Shown in pieces: positions 26,693 through 34,933 of a stretch of DNA of 64,000 nucleotides. Below the pieces are notes generated by a model. The model was not told the origin of the DNA, ran no database searches, and saw only the letters and a program-made list of their open reading frames with translations. Within the stretch, counting starts at the first letter, position 1. The number at the start of each line of letters is the position of its first letter. The position numbers were made by a program, and so were the translations under genes. The DNA comes from Robiginitomaculum sp. (GTDB taxonomy: Bacteria; Pseudomonadota; Alphaproteobacteria; Caulobacterales; Maricaulaceae): positions 124,001 to 188,000 of the forward strand of contig NVWK01000011.1 of assembly GCA_002733605.1 (NCBI GenBank), given 5' to 3'.

Positions 26693-26732
26693 TACATTCC
26701 CAGTCGCGCTGACGCGCTCCTCGCCTCTTGTT
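26693..26732 (-). repeat. Leader hairpin element, copy 2b
   Basis: Second copy in the same orientation about 40 bp upstream of copy 2a. Its hairpin arms are GCGC-GTCA-GCGC instead of AGGCC/GGCCT, and it ends ACTGGGAATGTA. The 40-bp spacer between copies contains the GC-rich stretch CCCCCGCCTGCGCG on the minus strand. Confidence 0.75.
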
Positions 26733-26896
26733 ATTATTGTTGTTATACTTTTACATCTGTTTTTGGAAGTGTATTTCCTGTCACAGGCCATAACAATATA
26801 GAGATTGATGAGATATGCAATTTGGTGCATAAACACTGATATACATAAAATAAGGACGGTCGAGACCAACCCGCCAATGTATGCAAGGGGACAATT
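26733..26896. other. Gap upstream of the PQQ dehydrogenase gene
   Basis: AT-rich intergenic stretch between the leader repeats and the quinoprotein gene. It probably holds the promoter; I see AAGGGGAC as ribosome site (26885-26892) before ATG 26897 and no recognisable operator. Confidence 0.4.
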
Positions 26897-29047
26897 ATGA
26901 CTAAGCTAACTCGTATATTACCATTGGGCGCTTTCTGCGCCGCGCTTTTGCTCTCAGCTTGTGGCGATAGTTCGCAAACTCGTGAGGGGAGCGCCTCTGG
27001 CGGGGTGAATGAAGCTTCTATTGTTGAAGCGGATGCTTCGAACTGGTTATCGCACGGGCGGACCTATTCCGAGCAACGCTATTCGCCGCTTGATGATATT
27101 CGCTCTGATAATACGGATGAGCTGGGGCTTGCCTGGTCTTATGATTTGAACACGAGCCGCGGCATAGAAACCACCCCGATTGTCAATGACGGGATTATGT
27201 ATGTGACCGCCACGTGGAATATCGTCACGGCGCTTGATGCCAAAACGGGCGAGAAATTGTGGGAATTTGATCCTGAAATTGATCGCTCCCGCGCCGCCTT
27301 TGCCTGTTGTGATGTGGTCAATCGTGGTGTGGCGCTTTGGGGGGACAGTGTTTTTACGGCCACCATTGATGGGCGGCTAATCGCGCTTAACGCGAAAACT
27401 GGCGCGGAAATTTGGGATGTGAATACGATTGATCTTACGAAAGCCTATACCATTACCGGAGCGCCGCGAGTGGTTAAAGGCAAGGTGATTATCGGAAACG
27501 GCGGCGCGGAGATGGGTGTGCGCGGATATGTCAGCGCCTATGACGCGGACACTGGCGAGCAGGTCTGGCGGTTTTATACGGTGCCGGGCAATCCGGCCAA
27601 CGGGTTTGAAAACGACACGATGGAATGGGCCGCTAAAACATGGAACGGTGAATACTGGGCGGCTGGCGGTGGGGGCACGGCTTGGGATTCTATGGCCTAT
27701 GATCCCGAACTGGATTTGCTCTATATCGGGGTTGGCAATGGATCGCCGTGGAATCAGGCCATTCGTAGCCCCGGCGGTGGCGATAATTTATTCCTGTCGT
27801 CCATCGTGGCCGTGCGGCCCGATACGGGACAATATGTCTGGCATTATCAAACCACGCCGGGCGAAACATGGGATTATACCGCCACCCAGCACATGATTTT
27901 GACGGAGCTGGAAATTGAAGGCCGTATGCGAAAAGTGATCATGCAGGCGCCTAAAAACGGGTTTTTCTATGTGATCGACCGTGAGAGCGGCGAATTTATT
28001 TCTGCCAACAATTTTGTGCCTGTGAACTGGGCCACCCATATTGACAAGGATACGGGTCGCCCTGTGGAAGTTCCGGCGGCGCGCGATTATGTAGAAGCGC
28101 CCTATCTACAACTGCCCGGCTCGCTCGGCGCTCATAACTGGCATCCGATGTCTTATAGTGCGGATACGGGGCTTGTTTATATTCCGGCTCAGGAATTGCC
28201 ATGGGCCTATATGGACAAACCGGATTATCAATATCGGGAGGGTTTGTGGAATACGGGCACCGATTTCTCTATTAATGCCCTGCCCACACAAGAGGCAGAG
28301 ATCAAAGGTTTGAAAGCGGCCCTAAAAGGCAGACTTCTGGCATGGGATCCTGTGGCACAAAAACCGGCCTGGAAAGTTGAACATGCCGGCCCATGGAATG
28401 GCGGGGTTTTGTCAACGGGCGGAAACCTTGTTTTTCAGGGCACAGCCGATGCCCATTTTGCTGCCTATGATGCCGAGACGGGCGACCGGAAATGGCGCTT
28501 CTTTACCCAGACCGGCATCGTGGCCGCCCCGATCAGTTATCGTGTTGACGGCGAGCAATATATTGCCGTGGCGTCCGGGTGGGGCGGGGGTTATGTCCTT
28601 GGTTTTGGCGGCGTTATGCCTGCCAGCACGTCCGAGAATGCAGGGCGTATCCTTGTGTTTAAACTTGGCGGTACAGAGACACTGCCGACCATGACACCAA
28701 TGGAGGCCAGTATGCCGGCACCACCGCCGTCAACTGCGGATGCGGCGACAATTGCCAAAGGTGCGCGCGCCTATATGAATATGTGTTCCGTCTGTCATGG
28801 CGCCAATGGTGTGTCTTCAGGATTGGTGCCAAGCTTGCAGAGCTCTTATGCTTTGAGCGAAGTGGCGGACTGGAAAGAGATTGTACTGGAAGGTGCATTG
28901 TCCGAGAACGGCATGCCGAACTTTAGCAAATTTGTTGACGTGGATATGGCAGAAGCCCTCCGCGCCTACATTATTTTTGAAACCAATAGCGGGCGCACCA
29001 ATGCCCTTTTCGATAAGATCGGGCGTATGGATGAGCCACGGGAGTAA
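26897..29047 (+). CDS. PQQ-dependent quinohemoprotein alcohol dehydrogenase, lipoprotein form
   Basis: Periplasmic type II (quinohemoprotein) alcohol dehydrogenase with PQQ beta-propeller and fused cytochrome c. The lipobox LSAC (Cys at about residue 22) suggests a membrane-anchored form. The propeller carries W-motif repeats (LIALNAKTGAEIWDVNT, VSAYDADTGEQVWRFYT) and the vicinal Cys137-Cys138 pair (ACCDVV), which makes the disulfide next to PQQ. The C-terminal haem motif CSVCH is at residues 630-634 with a later Met (ENGMPNF) as likely axial ligand. No PQQ synthesis genes are in the window. Substrate class (ethanol or other primary alcohols) is inferred from the family only. Confidence 0.9.
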   Translation: MTKLTRILPLGAFCAALLLSACGDSSQTREGSASGGVNEASIVEADASNWLSHGRTYSEQRYSPLDDIRSDNTDELGLAWSYDLNTSRGIETTPIVNDGIMYVTATWNIVTALDAKTGEKLWEFDPEIDRSRAAFACCDVVNRGVALWGDSVFTATIDGRLIALNAKTGAEIWDVNTIDLTKAYTITGAPRVVKGKVIIGNGGAEMGVRGYVSAYDADTGEQVWRFYTVPGNPANGFENDTMEWAAKTWNGEYWAAGGGGTAWDSMAYDPELDLLYIGVGNGSPWNQAIRSPGGGDNLFLSSIVAVRPDTGQYVWHYQTTPGETWDYTATQHMILTELEIEGRMRKVIMQAPKNGFFYVIDRESGEFISANNFVPVNWATHIDKDTGRPVEVPAARDYVEAPYLQLPGSLGAHNWHPMSYSADTGLVYIPAQELPWAYMDKPDYQYREGLWNTGTDFSINALPTQEAEIKGLKAALKGRLLAWDPVAQKPAWKVEHAGPWNGGVLSTGGNLVFQGTADAHFAAYDAETGDRKWRFFTQTGIVAAPISYRVDGEQYIAVASGWGGGYVLGFGGVMPASTSENAGRILVFKLGGTETLPTMTPMEASMPAPPPSTADAATIAKGARAYMNMCSVCHGANGVSSGLVPSLQSSYALSEVADWKEIVLEGALSENGMPNFSKFVDVDMAEALRAYIIFETNSGRTNALFDKIGRMDEPRE

Positions 29048-29084
29048 CTCTTTCACCGCCGTTCCGTTCATCCCTGCATCTACC

Positions 29085-29217
29085 ACGCCCCGCTCATCCC
29101 CGCGAAAGCGGGGATCTAGGGTTTTGGGTGATATGGTGGTTTGGGATATGTTTTTCTTTTCACCCTAGGTGTAGATAAAGAACTGGATCCCCGCTTTCGC
29201 GGGGATGAGCGGGGCGT
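29085..29217. repeat. 133-bp inverted-repeat element between convergent genes
   Basis: Perfect 32-bp inverted arms at 29085-29116 and 29186-29217. Each arm itself contains a hairpin of ATCCCCGC-TTTC-GCGGGGAT type followed by GAGCGGGGCGT. The 69-bp centre has shorter pairing (TAGGG...CCCTA). It occupies the gap between the ends of the PQQ dehydrogenase and Ada-like genes and can terminate both. Related single hairpins are at 42042-42073 and, as a fragment, at 60119-60136. Confidence 0.8.
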
Positions 29218-29232
29218 GTTAGTATGCTCAGG

Positions 29233-30084
29233 CTACGCCCTCCGTGCCTCTTCGTAGGCCAGCATTGCGCGTTTGCGATCAACGCCCCAATGATATCCGG
29301 TGAGACGTTTATCTGCGCCTAAAATTCTGTGGCACGGGATGACCCAGCTAATTGGGTTGGCACCAATCGCCGCACCGACGGCGCGCACGGCCTTGGAGTT
29401 CTCAATGGCGTTGGCGATATCCATATAGCGTACCGTCTCGCCAGAACCGACAGCGAGCAAAGCCTTCCAGACCTGTAATTGAAACGCCGTGCCATACAGG
29501 GCGACCGGTACAACGCCACCGCTGAAAATACTCTGTGTTATCTCGCATATGGCGTGGTCATTACGGGTGTAATTTGCTCGCGGATAGCGGCGGGCGAAAT
29601 CTTCAAATGCGGCCTGCTCCCCGCCCGGATCACAAAACCCGTAGGCCGAAAGACCGCGTGGACTGACCAGCCCGACCGCCAATCCGAAAGGACATGGGGA
29701 TACCCCCCAGACCATATCTACGCCGGCCGCTTTCGATTTGGCTTCACCGGGAGACAAGGCTTCATGTTTGATGAACAGATCATGCAGGCGCGAGGGCGAT
29801 GACAACCCGACCTCGAAACTGGCGTCTTCTACGGTGCCGCCTGCCTGCAACACATTTTGAGCCGCATTGTGGGCCAATGTACCGACATAGCGTTTGGGCG
29901 AAAGCCCGGCCCAGCGCGTAAAAACCTTATGGAAATGATGTGGGCTGAGACCTGCCGCTTTGGCGGCTTGTTTATAATCGGGTTGATCGTACCAATGCTC
30001 GCCCAGATAGGCCAAGGCATGCGCCATCATCTGATAATCCTTGGCGGCTCCGGTAAACACGTCGTGAGGTAAAGTGTTGCTCAT
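29233..30084 (-). CDS. AraC-type HTH / methylated-DNA-cysteine methyltransferase fusion (Ada-like, no N-terminal Ada domain)
   Basis: DNA alkylation repair protein of 283 residues. The N-terminal third is an AraC-type HTH (AKAAGLSPHHFHKVFTRWAG); the rest is an O6-alkylguanine-DNA alkyltransferase with IPCHRILG (acceptor Cys251) and the downstream VRAVGAAIGANPISW. Compared with E. coli Ada it lacks the N-terminal zinc domain that senses methylphosphotriesters, so self-activation in the classical way is unlikely. This two-domain form is common in proteobacteria. It is convergent with the PQQ dehydrogenase gene across the inverted-repeat element. Confidence 0.9.
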   Translation of the reverse strand: MSNTLPHDVFTGAAKDYQMMAHALAYLGEHWYDQPDYKQAAKAAGLSPHHFHKVFTRWAGLSPKRYVGTLAHNAAQNVLQAGGTVEDASFEVGLSSPSRLHDLFIKHEALSPGEAKSKAAGVDMVWGVSPCPFGLAVGLVSPRGLSAYGFCDPGGEQAAFEDFARRYPRANYTRNDHAICEITQSIFSGGVVPVALYGTAFQLQVWKALLAVGSGETVRYMDIANAIENSKAVRAVGAAIGANPISWVIPCHRILGADKRLTGYHWGVDRKRAMLAYEEARRA

Positions 30085-30179
30085 AGGGTAATTTACCTTT
30101 TATGATCTGCAACACCACCCGTTTCTTGCGTATCTAAATGTTTTCCTTATAGTGCGCGCAACTTGCTTAAGGAGCCAAC

Positions 30180-30743
30180 ATGTCTACACCCCGTATTGTT
30201 CTGTTTTCAGGCAGCACACGCGCAGACTCTATCAATGTGAAATTGGTGAACGCTATGGCGCATTTGTTTAAAGACATGGGTGCAAAACCTGTGAAAATTA
30301 GCCTAAACGATTATGAAATGCCGATTTATAATGGCGACTGGGAAGATGAGAATGGCGTGCCAAAAACCACGAAAAACCTTGTGCGACGCCTCAAGGCTGC
30401 CGACGGGGTTTTTATTGCGACGCCGGAATATAATGGCTGTATGCCTGCCCTTCTGAAAAACACGATTGACTGGACATCGCGGGTTGGCCTTGATCAGTTT
30501 TCAGGCCCGGTTTACGGCATTGGCGCGGCAACGCCCGGCCCGATGTCAGGCATTATGGTGATGCGACAATTGCATTTTGTCCTGTGTCGTTTGGGCACAA
30601 CCGTTGTGCCGCGTCAACTTGGCGCGGGTAATGCCAGTGCCCTGTTTGACAAAAAAGGACGCTTTGTCGATGGTCGCACCAAAGCTTATGCGCAAGAACA
30701 AATATCGCAAATGTTGGGCGAAATCGAGCGCCGTCAAAAATAA
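30180..30743 (+). CDS. NADPH-dependent FMN reductase family protein
   Basis: Flavodoxin-fold oxidoreductase of 187 residues. The N-terminal phosphate-binding loop FSGSTRADSINVKLV (residues 9-23) and the core motif ATPEYNGCMPALLKNTIDW are diagnostic for the NADPH:FMN/quinone reductase group. Physiological acceptors may be FMN, quinones or chromate. AAGGAG at 30170-30175 precedes the ATG. The last base pair of its stop overlaps the start of nth (TAATG), so both are probably coupled. Confidence 0.9.
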   Translation: MSTPRIVLFSGSTRADSINVKLVNAMAHLFKDMGAKPVKISLNDYEMPIYNGDWEDENGVPKTTKNLVRRLKAADGVFIATPEYNGCMPALLKNTIDWTSRVGLDQFSGPVYGIGAATPGPMSGIMVMRQLHFVLCRLGTTVVPRQLGAGNASALFDKKGRFVDGRTKAYAQEQISQMLGEIERRQK

Positions 30744-31435
30744 TGGTAGCGGGTACGACAAAACGCTCCCCCAAAAAACTGCCTCGGCCAAAGCTGACGC
30801 GCGTCCAAATCACAGATATATACAAGCATCTGCAGAGCCTTGATCCGCATCCGCGTACCGAGTTGAACTACGTCAATCCGTACACACTGGTTGTGGCAGT
30901 GGCCCTGTCCGCGCAGGCCACCGATGTCGGGGTCAATAAAGCCACCAAAGCCCTTTTCGCCATTGTCGATAGCCCGGAAAAAATGTTGGCTTTAGGGGAA
31001 GACAAGCTACGCGGATATATCAAAACCATCGGCCTGTATAAAACCAAGGCTAAAAATGTGATCGCGGCGGCGCGGCGGCTTGTCGATGTGTTTGAGAGCG
31101 TCGTTCCCGATAACCGTCCCGATCTGGAAAGTCTGGCGGGGGTGGGGCGAAAAACCGCCAATGTGGTTTTGAACGAAGCGTTTGGCCAACCAACCATGGC
31201 GGTGGATACCCATATTTTTCGCGTCTCGAACCGCACCGGCATGGCGCCAGGCAAAGACGTGCTCGAGGTTGAGCAAAACCTGTTACGGGTGACACCGGAC
31301 GAATTTATGCTGCACGCCCATCATTGGCTGATTTTGCATGGGCGCTATACCTGCAAGGCCCGCACGCCGATGTGTTTTAACTGCGCGATCGAGAAGATTT
31401 GCAAATTTAAAGACAAGACGAAACCTGTGATCTAA
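30743..31435 (+). CDS. nth: Endonuclease III (bifunctional DNA glycosylase/AP lyase)
   Basis: Base-excision repair enzyme for oxidised pyrimidines. The 230-residue protein contains the helix-hairpin-helix LESLAGVGRKTANVVL, the catalytic Lys in that stretch and the catalytic Asp in VDTHIFRVSNRTG. The 4Fe-4S loop is C-x6-C-x2-C-x5-C (Cys204, 211, 214, 220). The N-terminal 20 residues are basic. Its start codon overlaps the FMN reductase stop. Confidence 0.96.
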   Translation: MVAGTTKRSPKKLPRPKLTRVQITDIYKHLQSLDPHPRTELNYVNPYTLVVAVALSAQATDVGVNKATKALFAIVDSPEKMLALGEDKLRGYIKTIGLYKTKAKNVIAAARRLVDVFESVVPDNRPDLESLAGVGRKTANVVLNEAFGQPTMAVDTHIFRVSNRTGMAPGKDVLEVEQNLLRVTPDEFMLHAHHWLILHGRYTCKARTPMCFNCAIEKICKFKDKTKPVI

Positions 31436-31444
31436 GCGAGTGGC

Positions 31445-32374
31445 CTAGGCCAATTTTGGAGCCAGCTTTCTCGCCAAAGCTTTGGCCAGTTTCTGGGCGC
31501 CTTTATTGTCGCCGCGCTCGCCTTCGGCGAAGGGGAGGTAGAGATATGGCTCGATTAATTCCAACTCGATCAACCAGAGCCGGTTATTTTGACCGCGCAA
31601 GAAATCCACCCGTGCATAAAGGGGTGTAAAATCAAGGACATCCAATACGGCATGGGCTTGGGCCCGTTCTTCTTTGGTCGGGGTATAGGCTTCTTCCTGA
31701 CCGCCATAAATCGACTGAACCCGATAATCACCCGCTTTGGGACGTTTGAGCAAGGCATGGGAAAAACTGCCGCCGAAATACAGGAAGGAATACTCGCCCT
31801 CTTCTTCTACGCTGGGTAAAAACGGCTGGATCAGAGCACCTTGCGGGGGCAAGTCATCGGCAGACGGGAAAGGTGTGCCCGCCTCGTATAAAACCTGCCG
31901 CCACGCGCCACCGCCAATGACCGGTTTGATCACAATTTTAGTAGTATCCAGCTCTTCCATTGCGCGTAAAACCCGGGTTTGCGAGACCTTGTCTATTGTG
32001 ATCGTCGGGATGGTTGCGGCACCTAGCCCGCTAAGCTCGTCGAGATAGGTTTTATTGATATTCCACTTCAAAATGTCGAACCCGTTGAATAATTTGGTGT
32101 TTTTTTCCACCTGTGCCATCGCCGTTAAAAATTCGGCCTCGTTTTCCTCGAAATAGTCCCAGACAAATAAGGGCAACATGGCATCATATTCTACGGCACA
32201 TAAGGGGGCGTCCCGCCAGTTTATCACCGATAAATCCATGCCGTGATCAGCAAAGGCCGGACGTAATTTTCCAATCTCTTCGTCCAATTCGAACACATCT
32301 TCGCGCTGTTCGGGATGGCCGGGCAATATGTTGCCAGAGGCCAGAATGGCGACTTTTTTACGAGCATTGGTCAT
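31445..32374 (-). CDS. ATP-grasp domain protein, substrate unknown
   Basis: Probable ATP-dependent carboxylate-amine ligase of the glutathione-synthetase/RimK-like ATP-grasp fold (309 residues). The start is set at 32374 (MTNARKKVAILASG), with GTGGAG upstream; a longer frame begins in non-coding sequence. Visible features: IVIKPVIGGGAWRQVLYE (ATP-binding loop), QPFLPSVEEEGEYSFLYFGG and the metal-binding LWLIELELIEPYLYLPF. It resembles family members annotated as hypothetical or cycloserine-ligase-like. No biosynthetic neighbours point to a product. Convergent with nth. Confidence 0.8.
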   Translation of the reverse strand: MTNARKKVAILASGNILPGHPEQREDVFELDEEIGKLRPAFADHGMDLSVINWRDAPLCAVEYDAMLPLFVWDYFEENEAEFLTAMAQVEKNTKLFNGFDILKWNINKTYLDELSGLGAATIPTITIDKVSQTRVLRAMEELDTTKIVIKPVIGGGAWRQVLYEAGTPFPSADDLPPQGALIQPFLPSVEEEGEYSFLYFGGSFSHALLKRPKAGDYRVQSIYGGQEEAYTPTKEERAQAHAVLDVLDFTPLYARVDFLRGQNNRLWLIELELIEPYLYLPFAEGERGDNKGAQKLAKALARKLAPKLA

Positions 32375-32564
32375 GATGGCTCCACATCTGTTTGTATCCG
32401 TTCTTATATTTTTGGTGCTTTTGGAGCACATGTCTGGGGTACGCTCTAGAAACGAAAAGAACAAGTGAATACCTGTTGTAAGTTTTGAAGGGTTTGCCGG
32501 TGTAATTTCTTGCTTTCTTAACCGTCACGGCTTAGTTCAAATACAAAGCAAATTGGGGTAAAAC

Positions 32565-33572
32565 ATGCACGCAAAATATGATGTATTGGGAATTGGCAAC
32601 GCGATTATGGACGTTATCGCGCCGGTAGATGACAAAGTGCTTAAAACACTGGAAATCACCAAGGGTAGCATGACATTGGCAGACGAAACCCGCGCCATGA
32701 CCATTCATAATGCATTTAGAAAAGGAAGTTCGCAAATGATTGAGGCTGCGGGTGGTTCCGGGGCCAACACGATTGCAGGTATTGCCGCGCTGGGTGTCAG
32801 TGCCGCCTTTATTGGCAAAGTTGCCGCAGACGATATGGGCAAAAAATTTACGGCGGCCTTAACAGATATTGGCGTGAAAACGGCAACACGCCCACTTAAA
32901 AAAGGTGTGGCGACTGCGCGTAGCCTGATTGCCGTCACGCCGGACGGTGAACGTTCCATGACGACATTCCTCGGGGCCAATATTGCCTTCGGGGTCAATG
33001 ATATTGACGAGCGTATCGTACGCGACAGTGCCATTATTTATATGGAAGGCTATCTGTTTGATACCAATGATCAAAAGGCCGCTTTCATCAAAGCCGCTGA
33101 AATTGCCAAAGCGGCCGGGCGACAAGTCGCACTGACCCTCTCGGATTCGTTTTGTGTGGATCGACACCGGGCTTCGTTCCAGCATCTTGTGGATAATTAT
33201 GTGGATATCTTGTTCGCAAATAATGACGAATTACTGTCTTTGTACGAATTGGGCGATCTGGGCGCATCTTTGCAGCGGGTGTGGAAAACGGGGACAACAG
33301 CCTGTGTGACCCGTTCCGAAAAGGGCTCCGTCATTATCGAAGACGGCAATGTTCATGAAATTGCCGCCCTTCCCGTTAGTAAAGTTGTCGATACCACCGG
33401 TGCCGGCGACCAATATGCCGCCGGCGTTTTAGCTGGGCGCGCAATGGGGCTAAGCTGGCGAGACGCGGGGCATCTTGGTTCCCTCACCGCCGCCGAGGTG
33501 ATCACCCATTACGGCCCAAGACCGGAAACCCCTATTCACGAACTTGCCGAAGGTGGGGCAGAGCGTCTTTAA
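32565..33572 (+). CDS. PfkB-family kinase, adenosine kinase-like
   Basis: Ribokinase/PfkB-fold sugar or nucleoside kinase of 335 residues. The N-terminus YDVLGIGNAIMDVIAPVDD and the glycine pair GGSGANTIAG are typical. The catalytic DTTGAGDQYAAGVLAG motif lies near residue 279, where Asp is the general base. The closest well-known group is the bacterial adenosine kinase type of alphaproteobacteria, but the substrate cannot be read from sequence. GGGG upstream of the ATG serves as ribosome site. It is convergent with the BlaI-type gene. Confidence 0.88.
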   Translation: MHAKYDVLGIGNAIMDVIAPVDDKVLKTLEITKGSMTLADETRAMTIHNAFRKGSSQMIEAAGGSGANTIAGIAALGVSAAFIGKVAADDMGKKFTAALTDIGVKTATRPLKKGVATARSLIAVTPDGERSMTTFLGANIAFGVNDIDERIVRDSAIIYMEGYLFDTNDQKAAFIKAAEIAKAAGRQVALTLSDSFCVDRHRASFQHLVDNYVDILFANNDELLSLYELGDLGASLQRVWKTGTTACVTRSEKGSVIIEDGNVHEIAALPVSKVVDTTGAGDQYAAGVLAGRAMGLSWRDAGHLGSLTAAEVITHYGPRPETPIHELAEGGAERL

Positions 33573-33585
33573 TTTTCTGCAGGAC

Positions 33586-33957
33586 TTAACCGCCAAGCAG
33601 GCCTTCTAGCTCTTCCAGTTCTTCATCATTAAGCAATTTACTGGCGGAAAACACGACATGTGGCAACGGGCCATCAACCTCGAGCACGCGGCGCATGAAA
33701 TCACGGGCCATATTGGCGAGGGTTGCGGTTTTTGAGACGCGGGCGGTATATAGAGCTACGCCCTTTGCCTCTGGCTTTTGATAAACAACCAGACCTTTAT
33801 CGCTCATGCGTGTCAGGGTTTTCCGTGTGGACGAGAAAGACCAATCCAGTTGATCGGCACAAGCATCGTGCAACACGCGCACCGGTAACGGCCCTTGAGC
33901 CCATAGTTTTTTAAGTAAAACCAGCTCTGGTGGATTGGGGGTGGGGGTTTGAGACAT
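33586..33957 (-). CDS. BlaI/MecI/CopY-type transcriptional repressor
   Basis: Penicillinase-repressor-family winged-helix protein of 123 residues. The start at 33957 (MSQTPTPNPPELVLLKKLWA) follows AGGAG; the upstream in-frame ATG at 34005 would lie in the operator region. Winged-helix residues SFSSTRKTLTRMSDKGLVVY are clear and the C-terminal helices (DEELEELEGLLGG) form the dimer part. No BlaR1-type sensor, beta-lactamase or copper ATPase is nearby. Two operator-like palindromes sit directly upstream, suggesting autoregulation and possible control of the divergent gene at 34110. Confidence 0.85.
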   Translation of the reverse strand: MSQTPTPNPPELVLLKKLWAQGPLPVRVLHDACADQLDWSFSSTRKTLTRMSDKGLVVYQKPEAKGVALYTARVSKTATLANMARDFMRRVLEVDGPLPHVVFSASKLLNDEELEELEGLLGG

Positions 33958-33966
33958 GATCGCTCC

Positions 33967-34006
33967 TGTGACTATTGTCACAAATAAATATGCGACATTG
34001 GTCACA
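33967..34006. promoter_or_regulatory. Paired operator-like palindromes upstream of the BlaI-type gene
   Basis: TGTGACTATTGTCACA (33967-33982) is a perfect 6-bp inverted repeat around TATT. TGCGACATTGGTCACA (33991-34006) is a near copy, with centres 24 bp apart. They lie between divergent genes 10-49 bp from the repressor start, as expected for an autoregulatory BlaI-family site. The binding protein is inferred. Confidence 0.65.
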
Positions 34007-34109
34007 AAGTCAAGACGCTTTGTTTTGGCCCTACAAATGGCTTGCGTGTTGACTTAAACCATTGTGTTATATAGAACATATGGTGAACATCTTGCTTAGG
34101 GAGCGGAAC

Positions 34110-34931
34110 ATGAGTGACCAAATTGAAAAAGCAGCTATTTTCAAAGCCTTACATGAACGTAAACAGGCTTTCATCATAGGCAATGCGTGGGATGCAGGGT
34201 CGGCCCGCTTGTTAGAGCTTGCCGGATATGAGGCTATTGCCACCACAAGCGCCGGATTTGCTTTCGCCCAAAACAAACAAGATAATCATGTGGGCCGTGA
34301 CGGCATACTCGGAAATGCATCGGCAATCGTCGAGGCCACAGGCTTGCCGGTAAGCGCTGATCTTGAAGATGGTTTCGGGACCTCTGAGGACGCCTGTGCC
34401 AAGACCATAAATCAGGCTGCGAAGGCTGGTTTGGTCGGCGGGTCGATTGAGGATTCAACTTATGATAAAAACAAACCCCTCTATGATCTCGGACATGCAA
34501 TTGCCCGTATTGAAGCGGCTGTCAGTGCCGCGCGCGCCCTGCCCTTTGCTTTCACATTGACGGCACGGGCCGAGAATTTTCTGGTGGGGCGTCCCGATAT
34601 TTCGGATGTGATTACGCGGTTGCAGGCTTATCAGGAAGCGGGCGCGGATGTTTTATATGCGCCGGGCTTGTCAACTGAACAGGATATCCGCAGTCTCTGT
34701 GCCTGCGTTGACCGACCGGTCAATGTGCTGGCCCTGCCATGTATTCCGGCGCTGACATTTACAGCCCTTGCAGATATGGGCGTACAGCGGATTAGCGTCG
34801 GCAGCACTTTTGCGCGCCAAGCGTATGGGGATTTATTGGCTAAATCCAAATCCGTTTTAGAAACAGGGACATTTGCAGCCTTTACCGATGCCATGCCCTA
34901 TGCGGAACTTTCAGAAAAATTCGAGCCTTAA
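34110..34931 (+). CDS. Isocitrate lyase/PEP mutase superfamily protein
   Basis: TIM-barrel C-C or P-C bond-forming/cleaving enzyme of the PEPM/ICL superfamily, 273 residues. The start at 34110 (MSDQIEKAAIFKALHERKQA) is preceded by GGAGCGG. The motif VSADLEDGFGTS contains the metal-binding acidic residues, and ATTSAGFAFAQNKQDN corresponds to the substrate loop region. The characteristic ICL KKCGH catalytic loop is absent, so true isocitrate lyase is unlikely; oxaloacetate decarboxylase or 2-methylisocitrate-lyase-like activity is possible. It is convergent with parB (2 bp between stops). Confidence 0.85.
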   Translation: MSDQIEKAAIFKALHERKQAFIIGNAWDAGSARLLELAGYEAIATTSAGFAFAQNKQDNHVGRDGILGNASAIVEATGLPVSADLEDGFGTSEDACAKTINQAAKAGLVGGSIEDSTYDKNKPLYDLGHAIARIEAAVSAARALPFAFTLTARAENFLVGRPDISDVITRLQAYQEAGADVLYAPGLSTEQDIRSLCACVDRPVNVLALPCIPALTFTALADMGVQRISVGSTFARQAYGDLLAKSKSVLETGTFAAFTDAMPYAELSEKFEP

Positions 34932-34933
34932 AC

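Noticed and set aside
29085-29217. CRISPR-like or IS interpretation of the inverted repeat
   Set aside because: Only two inverted arms, no regular spacers and no transposase frame.
33586-34931. Beta-lactam resistance locus
   Set aside because: Only a BlaI-type repressor is present; no BlaR or beta-lactamase gene is adjacent.
34110-34931. True isocitrate lyase (aceA)
   Set aside because: Too short and without the KKCGH catalytic motif.
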